A stretch of 64,000 nt of DNA from Paenibacillus sp. EZ-K15 (GTDB lineage Bacteria > Bacillota > Bacilli > Paenibacillales > Paenibacillaceae). A program made the translations under genes and the position numbers. The stretch is taken from NCBI RefSeq assembly GCF_002573715.1, contig NZ_PDHM01000016.1, positions 165,649 through 229,648 of the forward strand. The letters are read 5' to 3'. The notes under the pieces were generated by a model. It worked only from the letters and a program-made list of their open reading frames with translations, was not told the origin of the DNA and searched no databases. The stretch's first letter is position 1; each line of letters opens with the position of its first letter. Of the stretch, positions 16,028 to 24,597 are shown in pieces.

Positions 16028-16185
16028 TCACATAACATTGCATTTCAGCATCGTCGCTGTCGCTCTTTGGTCGGCAAGGGGATTTTCGAAGAAGTGGAAT
16101 CAGGCGACACCTTCAACCGGCTAAGTCTGGACCCGTTCCCTTTGGGCACTTAAGCCGCTTGAACGTCAGGAATGCCGAACGTTAT
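16028..16185 (+). repeat. attC-like recombination site 17
   Basis: R''-like TCACATAAC (16028-16036) complements GTTATGTGA at 15453. The outer arm has drifted (GCATTTCAG / AGGAATGC). Right hairpin CAACCGGCTAAGT / ACTTAAGCCGCTTG. R'-like GTTATAGGA from 16181. Confidence 0.78.
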
Positions 16186-16381
16186 AGGAAATCAACGCAA
16201 TCGATGATAAGTCAAAGCCATCTCATCCCTAGTTGTGATTAAACAAACGTGAGATTAGTGGAATAAAGAGGAGGAAGACTGATCACGGAGATCATTATAA
16301 TTTGTGAATTACGCGACCACGGCCAAGCTTAATGTATATACATTAAAAGAAGGGTGTAATTGTAGGGGAGAGTAGCTAATT

Positions 16382-16963
16382 GTGAGGAGATCCTACTTAT
16401 TTTTACTTATTATGGTTATTTTTCTTTTATCGGCTTGTCAATCATCAGAACAATTAAAGCCGATAAAAGAAGAAACAATTGATTTCGATTTAAACACTGC
16501 AATTGAAATGGTTGAGAAGAAAGAAAAAATGATCATTGATTTAGCATTGAGAGATAAGGTGTCAAAACTGGAGTATAAGGAATTAGAGAAATCTTTTACC
16601 GAAGAGTTTGGAGACCATGCTAAGGGTATTTTATCTATACTATTTATCAATAATATGGACTCCGATCCGGAGTCAGATATGTATGTACACCAGAACACAT
16701 TATACCCAACTGTCTTTCACAAAGGAATAACTATAACAAATGCGGTTATTTATAAGAGTTACTTCGAGAATGAGTTTTTTAATCAAACTAGATTAAGCAT
16801 TAAGGAAGAATATGTTGGTGATGATGAGAACTTAAAGGATTGGAAAAGAGAATACATTTTTACTCCAAACAAAAATGGAGAGTGGGAATTAAATGGATTT
16901 TCTGGAGTGATGAATTTCTTAGGAGAAGATTATAATATGAATTATTTAGAGTTGAAGAGGTAA
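16382..16963 (+). CDS. Putative lipoprotein, cassette gene
   Basis: 193 residues beginning (GTG start) MRRSYLFLLIMVIFLLSACQSS: a signal peptide with lipobox LLSAC, so secreted and lipid-anchored. The mature part is acidic, without a family I recognise; it contains VYHQNTLYPTVFHKGITITNAVIYKSYFENEFF-like beta-strand pattern as in small extracytoplasmic binding proteins. About 195 bp of gene-free sequence separate it from site 17. A GGGGAG ribosome site lies 10 bp upstream. Confidence 0.75.
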   Translation: MRRSYLFLLIMVIFLLSACQSSEQLKPIKEETIDFDLNTAIEMVEKKEKMIIDLALRDKVSKLEYKELEKSFTEEFGDHAKGILSILFINNMDSDPESDMYVHQNTLYPTVFHKGITITNAVIYKSYFENEFFNQTRLSIKEEYVGDDENLKDWKREYIFTPNKNGEWELNGFSGVMNFLGEDYNMNYLELKR

Positions 16964-16966
16964 AAA

Positions 16967-16986
16967 GGGCCTTGGTCTGCAGAGAT
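16967..16986 (+). repeat. attC fragment
   Basis: GGGCCTTGGTCTGCAGAG directly after the lipoprotein stop is identical in kind to the left-hairpin opening of the intact sites (GGCCTTGGTCTGC). The rest of that site is gone, so two former cassettes are fused here. Confidence 0.6.
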
Positions 16987-17011
16987 TAAAAAACATAAAA
17001 AGGAGGATCAT

Positions 17012-17437
17012 ATGAAACGAATAGACGTTGCGTATTCTTTGATTACAGACAAAGACAAAACAAAAATCCTCATGGTGAAGAATCATAAAAACGGTACTTG
17101 GTCATTACCAGGTGGAGGCGTTGAAGAAAATGAGACCTTAGATGCGGCTGCAATCCGCGAAGCAAAAGAAGAAACAGGATATGATATTAAAGTCCACGGT
17201 GTAGTGGCTATCAATGAAGCAATATTAACAAAACATGATGAACACGTAGTGTTTATTACTTTTAGAGCTGAAATAATTGGCGGACAACAAGAGATAACTA
17301 GACCAACCGAAATTAGTCATGTTGAATGGGTAGATATTGATAGAGCAGATGAATTTATGCCTTATTATCAAGAAGGATTAAAAAATATTGCAAAAAACGA
17401 GATTGAAATCAAGTATTTTAATGAAGGAAAAGTTTAA
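17012..17437 (+). CDS. NUDIX hydrolase
   Basis: 141 residues with the Nudix box at about residues 33-55: GGGVEENETLDAAAIREAKEETGYDI, matching G-x5-E-x7-R-E-x-x-E-E-x-G. It would hydrolyse a nucleoside diphosphate linked to another group; substrate unknown (8-oxo-dGTP or sugar nucleotide types look alike). Excellent AAGGAGG site 8 bp before ATG. Shares a fused cassette (16181-17471) with the lipoprotein. Confidence 0.9.
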   Translation: MKRIDVAYSLITDKDKTKILMVKNHKNGTWSLPGGGVEENETLDAAAIREAKEETGYDIKVHGVVAINEAILTKHDEHVVFITFRAEIIGGQQEITRPTEISHVEWVDIDRADEFMPYYQEGLKNIAKNEIEIKYFNEGKV

Positions 17438-17471
17438 AGGAATTGTAAGTAAATCGAGGAGGACATGTCCC

Positions 17472-17695
17472 TTAGATAACATCATATTCACGCATAGAGC
17501 CATTCGGCTCTCGGTCCGGAATGAGGGATTTCGGGGGAGCGGGATCAACTGGACAACCCTGCACTGGCTAAGTCCGTCGGACCCGGCGCATTCGTCCCTT
17601 GGTTGTCAAAAGTTCAGGCATAGAGGAATATACAGATAACACACGACCCGGCCCAAGATAAGTGCTATCTAAGGTCGGGTCGCGTCGTGAATGCA
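17472..17695 (+). repeat. Fused, broken attC-like site 18
   Basis: It starts as a normal site (TTAGATAAC, ATATTCACG, left hairpin CGGTCCGG / CTGGACAA, then CACTGGCTAAGTCCG) and, within the right hairpin, jumps into the left hairpin of a second site (CTTGGTTGTC ... GATAACACACGACC) and its type B right hairpin (TAAGATAAGTGCTATCTAAG). It ends CGTGAATGC without the AACGTTA box, so the right recombination end is lost. It marks the end of the compact array. Confidence 0.75.
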
Positions 17696-17707
17696 ATAAA
17701 TTTCATT

Positions 17708-17938
17708 GTTGGCAAAGGAACTTACTTGGTTGCTTATCATAACGAGGGTTATACTAATATTAATGAAGCCTATCTTAGGCTGCTGCGTTATGTCGAGCAT
17801 CATAGCTTGGTTGTAACAGGCTATTTCTACGAGGATCTCCTTCTGGATGAATGATCTATTGTAGATGTAGACTACGTACAGATTGAAGAATAGGAACAGC
17901 TTGAATCGAACAAAAAAGTGGTGATTGAATTGGGGTAA
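17708..17938 (+). pseudogene. GyrI-like/effector-binding domain remnant
   Basis: The frame reads VGKGTYLVAYHNEGYTNINEAYLRLLRYVE..., LVVTGYFYEDLLLDE, TGA stop, SIVDVDYVQIEE, TAG stop, then KKVVIELG ending TAA at 17936. This is the C-terminal half of a BmrR/GyrI-type ligand-binding domain, as found in MerR- and AraC-type multidrug regulators. The DNA-binding part is absent; the sequence joins the broken attC site directly. Confidence 0.75.
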
Positions 17939-17982
17939 CCGTTAAAGATTTACTGCAGCTGCCTTCATTTAGAGGAGCTCAG

Positions 17983-19512
17983 GTGGTCACTGGAACAAGC
18001 AGGCTGCATCAGACCGTTTCCTCTTTATCTGTTTTAGAGGTAGCGGATGTCAATTTCTTCTCGCAAATTATTCAAACCGTTCAAGAAGAGTGGTATGCCG
18101 AAGAGCTGGTCATTAGCTCTTTTTATTCCATTAAGGACAGCGTGGAACAGCAATGCAAAACGGTTCAATATTTGCATGACCTTGGTGAAGTGGGATTGAT
18201 TTTGTACTATGTTGGCATTATCATGCCAGATATAGCCGATGAAGTGCTCGAGCTGGCCGAATCACTGAATTTTATTATCATTTGCATGCCGAGAAACGAT
18301 TACTCTCTTAGGTATAATGAAGTCATTTATGAAGTCATGGAGGCGATCGTAAGCAATCAGAATGTGAATGAGCATTTCGTGAATGAATCACTGGAAAAGG
18401 TCTCGCTGCTGCCGGAACATTTGCGGAGCGTGGAAATTACCCTTAAACTGCTGTCGGACCGGATGAAAGCGAACATCGTTCTGACAAACAGCAACTTGGA
18501 TATCATCAATCGTGTCATGTGGCCGCGCAATTCATCGCTCGATGTTGCGAATCTAATTCGGTCCATGGCGCCTTCTATTTTGAACGGCAGAATGGGAGAA
18601 GGAGAGCTGGACTCGTCCTGCTTTGTTGAATACAAACGTGTTCATCAAAAAAACGGAGAGGTCCTCTACCTGTTTCTCATTAAAGAGAATACGAAGCTGC
18701 CTCCGAAGACGATGGATCAAATCAGCGAGGTGGTGCAGGTGGCCATCAATTTGTGGGGAGATAAGCATAACGAGGTCAGCGAATACGCTTTGGTTAAAGC
18801 CATCGTGAATGATGAAAGCGAAAAAATGCGCAGATTGGCCAGTTTACTCTATATTGACGTTTCCGCCATCCAAATGATGTGGCTCGTTTACGTTCGGGAT
18901 TTGTCGGAGGAAAGAAGGATAAGGGAAGACTTAAAAGCGCATCTCTCGCAATATTATAAAACCGCGGTCATTCAAACGATCGATCACTGTGTTGTCGTTT
19001 TGCTAGGGAATTGTTCATATAAATACAATGAGTTTGAAATCGCAGCGGAATATATCGAAACCACGAGTCTCACCGCTGACATATCAAGCATCGTTTATTC
19101 TCCGAGGATGCGGAACACACAGGACGTACGCCGAATGTACCAGCTCGTAAACGGAGTCTCGAAAGAGGTTCACCGCATCTATCATAACCGCAAACTATTC
19201 ACCGCGGCTGAAGTCCGTTCCATGAAACGGGCCATAGACCTCAGCAAACAAGGGGAAGAGATCACTGAAGAATGCTTGTCCGTCATAGAGCCAATTATGG
19301 ACGACCCTGACGCATTGAAAACCCTGATGACTTTTCTTCTGGATGCGAAGGGGAATATGGATGACTGCAGCAAGCTGTTGTTCGTCCACAAAAATACGGT
19401 GAAATATCGCATTAAAAAAATTTGCGAGCTCATAGGATATGATGTGACCATCAATTCGGAATCGTACGATGTTTATACCGCCTGCATGGTCTACCGTCTC
19501 ATCCATAACTAA
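17983..19512 (+). CDS. PucR-family transcriptional regulator
   Basis: 509 residues from GTG 17983. The family's usual N-terminus (T-V-K-D-L-L-x-L-P) is encoded just upstream in the same frame (17938-17982), so the true start may be the ATT at 17929 or the start may have been lost at the junction. N-terminal PucR domain, central GGDEF-like region, C-terminal HTH_30 with HKNTVKYRIKKICEL. PucR proteins activate purine or related catabolic genes, which fits the permease and hydantoinase genes downstream. GC content is clearly higher than in the cassette genes before it. Confidence 0.85.
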   Translation: MVTGTSRLHQTVSSLSVLEVADVNFFSQIIQTVQEEWYAEELVISSFYSIKDSVEQQCKTVQYLHDLGEVGLILYYVGIIMPDIADEVLELAESLNFIIICMPRNDYSLRYNEVIYEVMEAIVSNQNVNEHFVNESLEKVSLLPEHLRSVEITLKLLSDRMKANIVLTNSNLDIINRVMWPRNSSLDVANLIRSMAPSILNGRMGEGELDSSCFVEYKRVHQKNGEVLYLFLIKENTKLPPKTMDQISEVVQVAINLWGDKHNEVSEYALVKAIVNDESEKMRRLASLLYIDVSAIQMMWLVYVRDLSEERRIREDLKAHLSQYYKTAVIQTIDHCVVVLLGNCSYKYNEFEIAAEYIETTSLTADISSIVYSPRMRNTQDVRRMYQLVNGVSKEVHRIYHNRKLFTAAEVRSMKRAIDLSKQGEEITEECLSVIEPIMDDPDALKTLMTFLLDAKGNMDDCSKLLFVHKNTVKYRIKKICELIGYDVTINSESYDVYTACMVYRLIHN

Positions 19513-19515
19513 AAA

Positions 19516-19562
19516 GTTCCGATGTTTTGTCCAATAAGACAAAAACATCGGATTTTTTTTTG
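19516..19562 (+). terminator. Intrinsic terminator of the PucR gene
   Basis: TCCGATGTTTTGTC-caataa-GACAAAAACATCGGA followed by eight T. Confidence 0.9.
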
Positions 19563-19642
19563 TTTTCTGAAAAAGACGTTGACCTACTTCATCTTTTACA
19601 ATAAGAAAACAATATTCGAACGAACAGGATTGGGGGGATCAT

Positions 19643-20905
19643 ATGAAAGCCGTTAAAGAGCATCAATCCTGGTTCAGTCTCGGGATCATCTGGGCTGGCG
19701 CGGTCATCAGCATCCCGAGTTTGTTGGTAGGGAATGCGCTTATTGCAGGCATGGGACTATCGAAGGCATTGCTTGTCACGTTAGCAGGTTATTCCATTAT
19801 TGTGCTGCTCATGATTTTGCAGGGTATTCAAAGCACGGATTTAGGAAGGCCGACGGTTCAGGTTGCAGGTCAGGTGTTTGGCAAAAAAGGATCTCGGGCG
19901 ATTCTTTCGATCATCCTCGCCATTGCGTGCCTCGGATGGTTCGGAATTCAGGCGAATGTGTGCGGTGCGGCCTTGGCCAATTTGTTAGCCGTAGGTGGAA
20001 TGAGTGTCCCGGTTCCGCTGGCTTCTCTCATCTGCGGTCTTGTGATGGTGGTCTCGGCGATATATGGCGTTAAAGTGCTGCGCGTCATCAGCTATATCGC
20101 CGTTCCTTTATTGGTGGGAATCAGCATATTTGGTCTTATCGAAGCTTTGACCGGTGACTCCCTGCAGATCATTCAGCATTATAAGCCTGAGGGAGCTATG
20201 AACTTTACGGACGGGCTGGCGATAACGCTGGGTTCATTTGCCCTGGGTGCAGTCATCGCAGGAGATTATTCGCAATTTTCAAGAAAACGGTCCGATGTCC
20301 TGAAAGCCGCTCTATTCGGGATTGTTCCGGCAGGCTTGCTGATGATCGGTGCAGGAGCTGTCCTGACGATTGCTTACCAAGCCAGCGATATTACAGCAAC
20401 CTTTTTGAGTATCACGACTCCGTTTGTTGGCGGCGTGGTTTTGATCTTGGCTACGTGGAAGACGAACCTTGTGAACGCTATTTCAGGCGGCTTTGCTCTC
20501 ATTAACGTGTTCAACGTATCGAAGGAAAAAGAGAAATGGGCCGTCGGCATCGCGGGAACCATTGGGACCGTATTGGCCGTCGTCGGTATACTGAACTATT
20601 TTACTCCGATCATGTCCATCCTGTCGGCCATGATTCCGCCGGTTGCAGGCGTGATGATTGCATCTTACTGGGTACTTGGCAAAGGGGATAAGAGCCGCTG
20701 GCATGAAGTCGAAGGCGTGAATACACTGGGTGTCGTTTCCTGGCTATTGGGCGCGGTTATTGCTAGTACCCCTGTTGTGTTATCCTTGTTCCCAAGCTTG
20801 CCGCAAGTACCGAATCAGCCGTTGATCGGGATTGTCATTTCTTTTGTCGTGTATTATGCAGGCTATCGTTTATCGGCTCAGAAGACAGTTATATTGGAGG
20901 AATAA
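19643..20905 (+). CDS. NCS1-type cytosine/purine permease (CodB-like)
   Basis: 420 residues, mostly hydrophobic, about 12 membrane segments. It opens with AVKEHQSWFSLGIIWAGAVISIPSLLVG, the TM1 region of NCS1 nucleobase transporters, and carries a later GDYSQFSRKRSD loop (residues 211-222) typical of CodB and related carriers. It would import a nucleobase, hydantoin or similar N-heterocycle. GGGGGGAT ribosome site; the next gene starts 4 bases after the stop, so the three genes are one operon under PucR control. Confidence 0.85.
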   Translation: MKAVKEHQSWFSLGIIWAGAVISIPSLLVGNALIAGMGLSKALLVTLAGYSIIVLLMILQGIQSTDLGRPTVQVAGQVFGKKGSRAILSIILAIACLGWFGIQANVCGAALANLLAVGGMSVPVPLASLICGLVMVVSAIYGVKVLRVISYIAVPLLVGISIFGLIEALTGDSLQIIQHYKPEGAMNFTDGLAITLGSFALGAVIAGDYSQFSRKRSDVLKAALFGIVPAGLLMIGAGAVLTIAYQASDITATFLSITTPFVGGVVLILATWKTNLVNAISGGFALINVFNVSKEKEKWAVGIAGTIGTVLAVVGILNYFTPIMSILSAMIPPVAGVMIASYWVLGKGDKSRWHEVEGVNTLGVVSWLLGAVIASTPVVLSLFPSLPQVPNQPLIGIVISFVVYYAGYRLSAQKTVILEE

Positions 20906-20908
20906 TGA

Positions 20909-22015
20909 ATGAGATATTTAGATAAAGCAGCTGTTGAAAACATCGCCGTCGGCGCAGCATTTCTGGGAACCGGCGGAGGGGGAGACCCTTACATCGGAAA
21001 ATTGATGGCTCTCTCGGCCATTGAGAAGTTTGGACCTGTAAAACTATGCTCAGTCGATGAGATTAAGGATGAGGACTTTTTCATTCCGGCCGCAATGATG
21101 GGGGCGCCTTCCGTATTAGTGGAGAAATTCCCTAAAGGGGACGAGTTTGTTAAGGTGTTTCAAAAATTAGCGAATTACTTGGGAAAAGATCAGATCGCCG
21201 GCACGTTTCCGATGGAAGCGGGAGGCGTCAATTCCATGATTCCCATCGTCGTTGCAGCGCAGCTGGGATTGCCTCTGATCGACTGTGACGGTATGGGGCG
21301 GGCGTTCCCGGAGCTTCAAATGGTGACGTTTAACCTGGACGGCATTCCGGCGACACCGATGGCGATTTCGGATGAAAAAGGGAACATCGGCATCTTTGAG
21401 ACCATTGATAATAAATGGACGGAACGGCTCGCCAGGGTGGCCACGGTTGAAATGGGCGCCAGTGCTTTAGTAAGCCTGTACCCGGCAACGGGTGCTCAAA
21501 TAAAGCAAAGCGGCGTTCATCATATTGTGACCCTCTCCGAACAGATTGGAGAAATCATTACATCGAAGAATCGGGACGCGGGCGATAAGCTTCAAGAACT
21601 GCTGAACCTTGTGTCCGGCTATGAACTTTTCCAAGGTAAAATCGTGGATGTCATCCGGGAAACCAAGGGCGGATTTAATCTTGGACGAATGCATCTCGAA
21701 GGAATCGAGGCGTTTAAAGGCGGAGAGATGAAGGTTCATTTTCAAAATGAAAACCTGGTTGCCGAAAAGAACGGTCAAGTCGCTGCGATCACCCCGGATT
21801 TAATCTGTCTGGTCGATTACGAAACCTTGTTGCCAGTGACCACGGAGAGCCTGAAATATGGGAAGCGCGTACGGGTGGTCGGACTGCCTGCACATGAAAA
21901 GTGGAGAACGGAAAAAGGGATCCAGACGGCAGGACCAAGATACTTCGGGTATGATTACGATTATGTTCCTATTGAGGATTTGGTGATGAAAAAGGCGGTG
22001 GTTGAGAATGTATAG
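20909..22015 (+). CDS. DUF917 family protein (hydantoin-utilisation associated)
   Basis: 368 residues. The opening NIAVGAAFLGTGGGGDPYIGKL and IPVVAAQLGLPLIDCDGMGRAFPELQM (about 110-137) are DUF917 hallmarks. DUF917 is regularly encoded next to hydantoinase/oxoprolinase genes and NCS1 permeases and is thought to share a fold with part of that enzyme system; its chemistry is not established. Its stop overlaps the start of the next gene (ATGTATAG), indicating translational coupling. Confidence 0.85.
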   Translation: MRYLDKAAVENIAVGAAFLGTGGGGDPYIGKLMALSAIEKFGPVKLCSVDEIKDEDFFIPAAMMGAPSVLVEKFPKGDEFVKVFQKLANYLGKDQIAGTFPMEAGGVNSMIPIVVAAQLGLPLIDCDGMGRAFPELQMVTFNLDGIPATPMAISDEKGNIGIFETIDNKWTERLARVATVEMGASALVSLYPATGAQIKQSGVHHIVTLSEQIGEIITSKNRDAGDKLQELLNLVSGYELFQGKIVDVIRETKGGFNLGRMHLEGIEAFKGGEMKVHFQNENLVAEKNGQVAAITPDLICLVDYETLLPVTTESLKYGKRVRVVGLPAHEKWRTEKGIQTAGPRYFGYDYDYVPIEDLVMKKAVVENV

Positions 22016-23558
22016 AATCGGGATCGATGTAGGCGGCACCAATACGGATGCCATCATTTTGGATGAGAATTATCATCTGGTTCATGCGGTGAAATCACCA
22101 ACAAGCCTGGATATTAAAGCGGGTATTGAAACCTCGCTCCGGAATTTACTGCAGGAATCGAAAATTGATAAAACCCAAATAACGCATGCCATGTTAGGTA
22201 CAACACAGTGCACGAATGCCATTGTTGAGCGCAAAAAGCTGGCCCAAGTCGGCGTCATTCGTCTGGGTTACCCGGCAACGGCTTCCGTTGCTCCGTACAC
22301 GTCCTGGCCTGAGGATATGGTTCAGAAGCTGTCGGGTAAATATGCTCTCGTTCATGGCGGATATGAATATGACGGCCAAGTGCTTGGAGAAGTCGATGAA
22401 GCTGAAATTACAGCCCTTTTAGAGGAATGGCGGAGCAGTGTCGAGTCCATCGCAGTCATCGGGGTGTTTTCATCCATTAAAAATGATCAGGAGCTCCAGG
22501 TTCGCGATCTCATCCATCAAGTGTATGGAGCGGGATTCCCTGTTTCCTGCTCTTCCCTGATCGGTTCTGTCGGTTTAATCGAACGGGAAAATGCGACCAT
22601 ACTCAATGCAGCCTTGTGTAAGGTTATTGAAACGACGACCCAAGGATTTGTGCAGGCGTTAGAAGAAGAAGGCATTACAGACGCAGCGGTGTTTTTATGC
22701 CAGAATGACGGTACCTTAATGTCGATAGATTTCGCTAAACAATTTCCGATCCTAACCATTGCATGCGGGCCAACGAACAGTATACGCGGTGCCTCTTATT
22801 TGGCGAAGATCAAAGATACGATGGTTCTCGACGTGGGCGGGACGACATCGGACATCGGGGTTTTGCAGGACGGCTTCCCGAGAGAATCCTCGGTTGCGGT
22901 CGAGGTTGGCGATATTCGCACGAATTTCCGCATGCCGGATATTATCTCCGTTGGGCTGGGCGGCGGAAGCATTGTGCGCTCGGAGAACGGCAAAATTACG
23001 GTTGGCCCCGACAGCGTAGGATACAAGATTGGACAGGAAGCGCTGGTCTTTGGCGGGCATACGCTGACTACAACAGACATTGCCGTTCGGCTGGGTCTCG
23101 CGGATGTCGGGGATAAGAGCTTGGTAGCGCATCTGGATGAAGACTTCGCTAAAAATGTGCAAGCTGAAATTGCAACCATCATTGAGCAGGCCATTGATAA
23201 AATGAAGACATCGTCGGGAGACGTTGAGCTTGTTTTGGTAGGCGGCGGCAGTGTCGTTATACCGGACACGATTCGCGGGGTATCCCATATGATTAAGCCT
23301 GAGAACGGGGGCGTAGCCAACGCCATTGGCGCTTGTATTGCCCAAATCAGTGGACAATATGAACAAATTTATATCTATTCCACAGAGCCCCGTGAGGAAT
23401 CATTAAGAGATGCGCAAGAAAAAGCCGTGAAGCAGGCGGTGCTGGCTGGCGCTGATCCGGCTACGGTGGAACTCGTGGAAGTGGAAGAAACCCCGCTGGC
23501 TTATCATCCGGGAAATGCAACGAGACTGAGAGTGAAAGTCGTAGGAAACATGAAGTAG
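22008..23558 (+). CDS. Hydantoinase/oxoprolinase A-type protein
   Basis: 516 residues from ATG 22008. It has the HyuA ATPase-fold motifs: YRIGIDVGGTNTDAIIL at the N-terminus, LGTTQCTNAI near 62, MVLDVGGTTSDIGVL (about 270-284) and VGLGGGSIVR. This family splits hydantoin or 5-oxoproline-type rings with ATP; many members pair with a B subunit, but here DUF917 takes the neighbouring place. Last gene of the operon, followed by a terminator. Confidence 0.87.
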   Translation: MYRIGIDVGGTNTDAIILDENYHLVHAVKSPTSLDIKAGIETSLRNLLQESKIDKTQITHAMLGTTQCTNAIVERKKLAQVGVIRLGYPATASVAPYTSWPEDMVQKLSGKYALVHGGYEYDGQVLGEVDEAEITALLEEWRSSVESIAVIGVFSSIKNDQELQVRDLIHQVYGAGFPVSCSSLIGSVGLIERENATILNAALCKVIETTTQGFVQALEEEGITDAAVFLCQNDGTLMSIDFAKQFPILTIACGPTNSIRGASYLAKIKDTMVLDVGGTTSDIGVLQDGFPRESSVAVEVGDIRTNFRMPDIISVGLGGGSIVRSENGKITVGPDSVGYKIGQEALVFGGHTLTTTDIAVRLGLADVGDKSLVAHLDEDFAKNVQAEIATIIEQAIDKMKTSSGDVELVLVGGGSVVIPDTIRGVSHMIKPENGGVANAIGACIAQISGQYEQIYIYSTEPREESLRDAQEKAVKQAVLAGADPATVELVEVEETPLAYHPGNATRLRVKVVGNMK

Positions 23559-23559
23559 A

Positions 23560-23611
23560 AGAGAGGCTTCACATGAGTTTATACAACTTGTGTGAGGCTC
23601 TTTTTTTTGTT
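23560..23611 (+). terminator. Terminator of the hydantoin operon
   Basis: GAGAGGCTTCACATGAG-tttatacaa-CTTGTGTGAGGCTC followed by seven T. Confidence 0.85.
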
Positions 23612-23776
23612 AGCGGTGAGGTGCAATGTGATGAGTGGAAAAGAGAGATTTCACTTTTAATTGAACAATACGAATTGGGAAGCTAATATAGTTATGATAA
23701 ATGTGTATTAAGTTAACCGTAAGAACCCTAAGTGAGAAGGTAATCCAGTGCAAGGATTTCCAGCAAGCGGCTGCTG

Positions 23777-24295
23777 ATGGTTGAGCTTAACCTTAGAAGG
23801 GATGGAAATGAAGTGGTCGTGTACTGGCTAAGTTTATTGTTGTTCACCTCACTCGGAAGTTTTATTTTGTGGATTTTCCTCTACAAAATTGTATGGAGAA
23901 CTTGGAAAACTCGAAAAATAAATCAACGAAAAAAGAGTATGAGAAAGGTTATCAAACGGACGTTTTTCGGAAAGGTGAAACATGTTATCGGGGTTGGATT
24001 ATCTTATGTTTTTATGTTTGCTCTATTTATTGGCATACCTATCTTTTGTTTCTATGTTGCAGTTCCGACTTGGTTAGACCTACCTGCTGTGTTTACAGGT
24101 AACTATGCCGAAGTGACAGGTCATTTAACTAACAATGTCACTGTTGATATGTCAGGTAAGTCATGGGGTTACCCATACTATGCTTATATTGATGGAGAAT
24201 TCTATTATTCTCTAGTACCGCTTGATTCTTTTGAGGATCTAACAATTACTGTGAATTATCTACCTCACACGAAAGTAATTGTGGACATACTGTAA
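23777..24295 (+). CDS. Hypothetical membrane protein
   Basis: 172 residues, not recognised. Two hydrophobic helices (about residues 18-38, WLSLLLFTSLGSFILWIFLY, and 71-96, VGLSYVFMFALFIGIPIFCFYVAV) with a very basic loop between (RKINQRKKSMRKVIKR), then an extracellular-looking beta-rich C-terminus with GNYAEVTGHLTNN. The lack of a clear ribosome site leaves ATG 23777 and GTG 23816 as choices. AT-rich like the cassette genes, and followed by half an attC-like site, so probably an old cassette gene. Confidence 0.65.
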   Translation: MVELNLRRDGNEVVVYWLSLLLFTSLGSFILWIFLYKIVWRTWKTRKINQRKKSMRKVIKRTFFGKVKHVIGVGLSYVFMFALFIGIPIFCFYVAVPTWLDLPAVFTGNYAEVTGHLTNNVTVDMSGKSWGYPYYAYIDGEFYYSLVPLDSFEDLTITVNYLPHTKVIVDIL

Positions 24296-24339
24296 CTGCT
24301 CTTAACGATCAGCTGTTTTTGATGAATTGTGGGAGGGAG

Positions 24340-24438
24340 CAGATAACACCATATCTACACGGTGTCGCTAACGCTCCTTGGTCTGCCCGAGGGTTTTCGG
24401 GGGAAGATGACCTCAGGCAGACAATTCTGCGAGGATGG
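24340..24438 (+). repeat. attC-like left half-site
   Basis: CAGATAAC (24340-24347), ATATCTACA, left hairpin TTGGTCTGCC ... GGCAGACAA, then TTCTGCGAGG where the right hairpin should start; the right half and the GTTA box are missing. Confidence 0.7.
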
Positions 24439-24501
24439 TGCAATAGGAAAGACAGTTGAATCTTGGGTGGGCATGGTTTCCCTTCGAAAGGAGGTGAGGC
24501 C

Positions 24502-24597
24502 ATAGAAGTAAAGGATGCTTTGACGATCATGTTTTTATTTGGATCGTTTATTCTTGCCCTTTTAACATACATCAATTTTAACAACAAGAGAAAGTAA
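24502..24597 (+). CDS. Holin-like type I toxin peptide (putative)
   Basis: 31 codons reading EVKDALTIMFLFGSFILALL then TYINFNNKRK: one transmembrane helix with a basic tail, the pattern of the Hol_Tox/BsrG-type peptides of Bacilli. A strong AAAGGAGGTGAGG site sits 5 bp before an ATA codon where ATG is expected, so either ATA is used weakly or the start has mutated. In relatives an antisense RNA from the 3' side controls the toxin; the sequence after the stop forms a terminator hairpin as expected. Confidence 0.6.
   Translation: MEVKDALTIMFLFGSFILALLTYINFNNKRK

Larger units (their letters stand above)
1..17695 (+). repeat. Integron-type gene cassette array (attC-like sites plus cassettes)
   Basis: Eighteen structured repeats in one orientation alternate with short gene units. 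Unit starts (GTTAnnnGA) and unit ends (TCnnnTAAC) are reverse complements within each unit: 502/1219, 1361/2015, 2171/2949, 3129/5290, 5450/6593, 6732/7385, 7539/8002, 9139/10086, 10204/11297, 12933/13495 and 15453/16028 match 9 of 9; others match 6-8 of 9. Box pairs at the two ends of a single repeat usually do not match. In integrons the R' half of each attC comes from the next cassette, which predicts exactly this pattern. Nearly all genes read in the same direction; only one is reversed. No integrase gene or attI site is visible, so within this window it is a cluster of attC-like sites lacking an integrase. That these sites are recombined by an IntI-type enzyme is inference. Confidence 0.85.

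Noticed and set aside
300..17695. CRISPR array
   Set aside because: The repeats are 95-220 bp, internally structured and variable, and the spaces between them are genes, not 30-40 bp spacers.
300..17695. REP/bcr-type dispersed repeat family
   Set aside because: Simple dispersed repeats would not give end boxes that match across each gene unit while differing within each repeat. Not fully excluded for the scattered copies after 24 kb.
22752..23366. Long minus-strand frames within the hydantoinase gene
   Set aside because: Antisense frames of a GC-richer coding region; the plus-strand frame has the family motifs.
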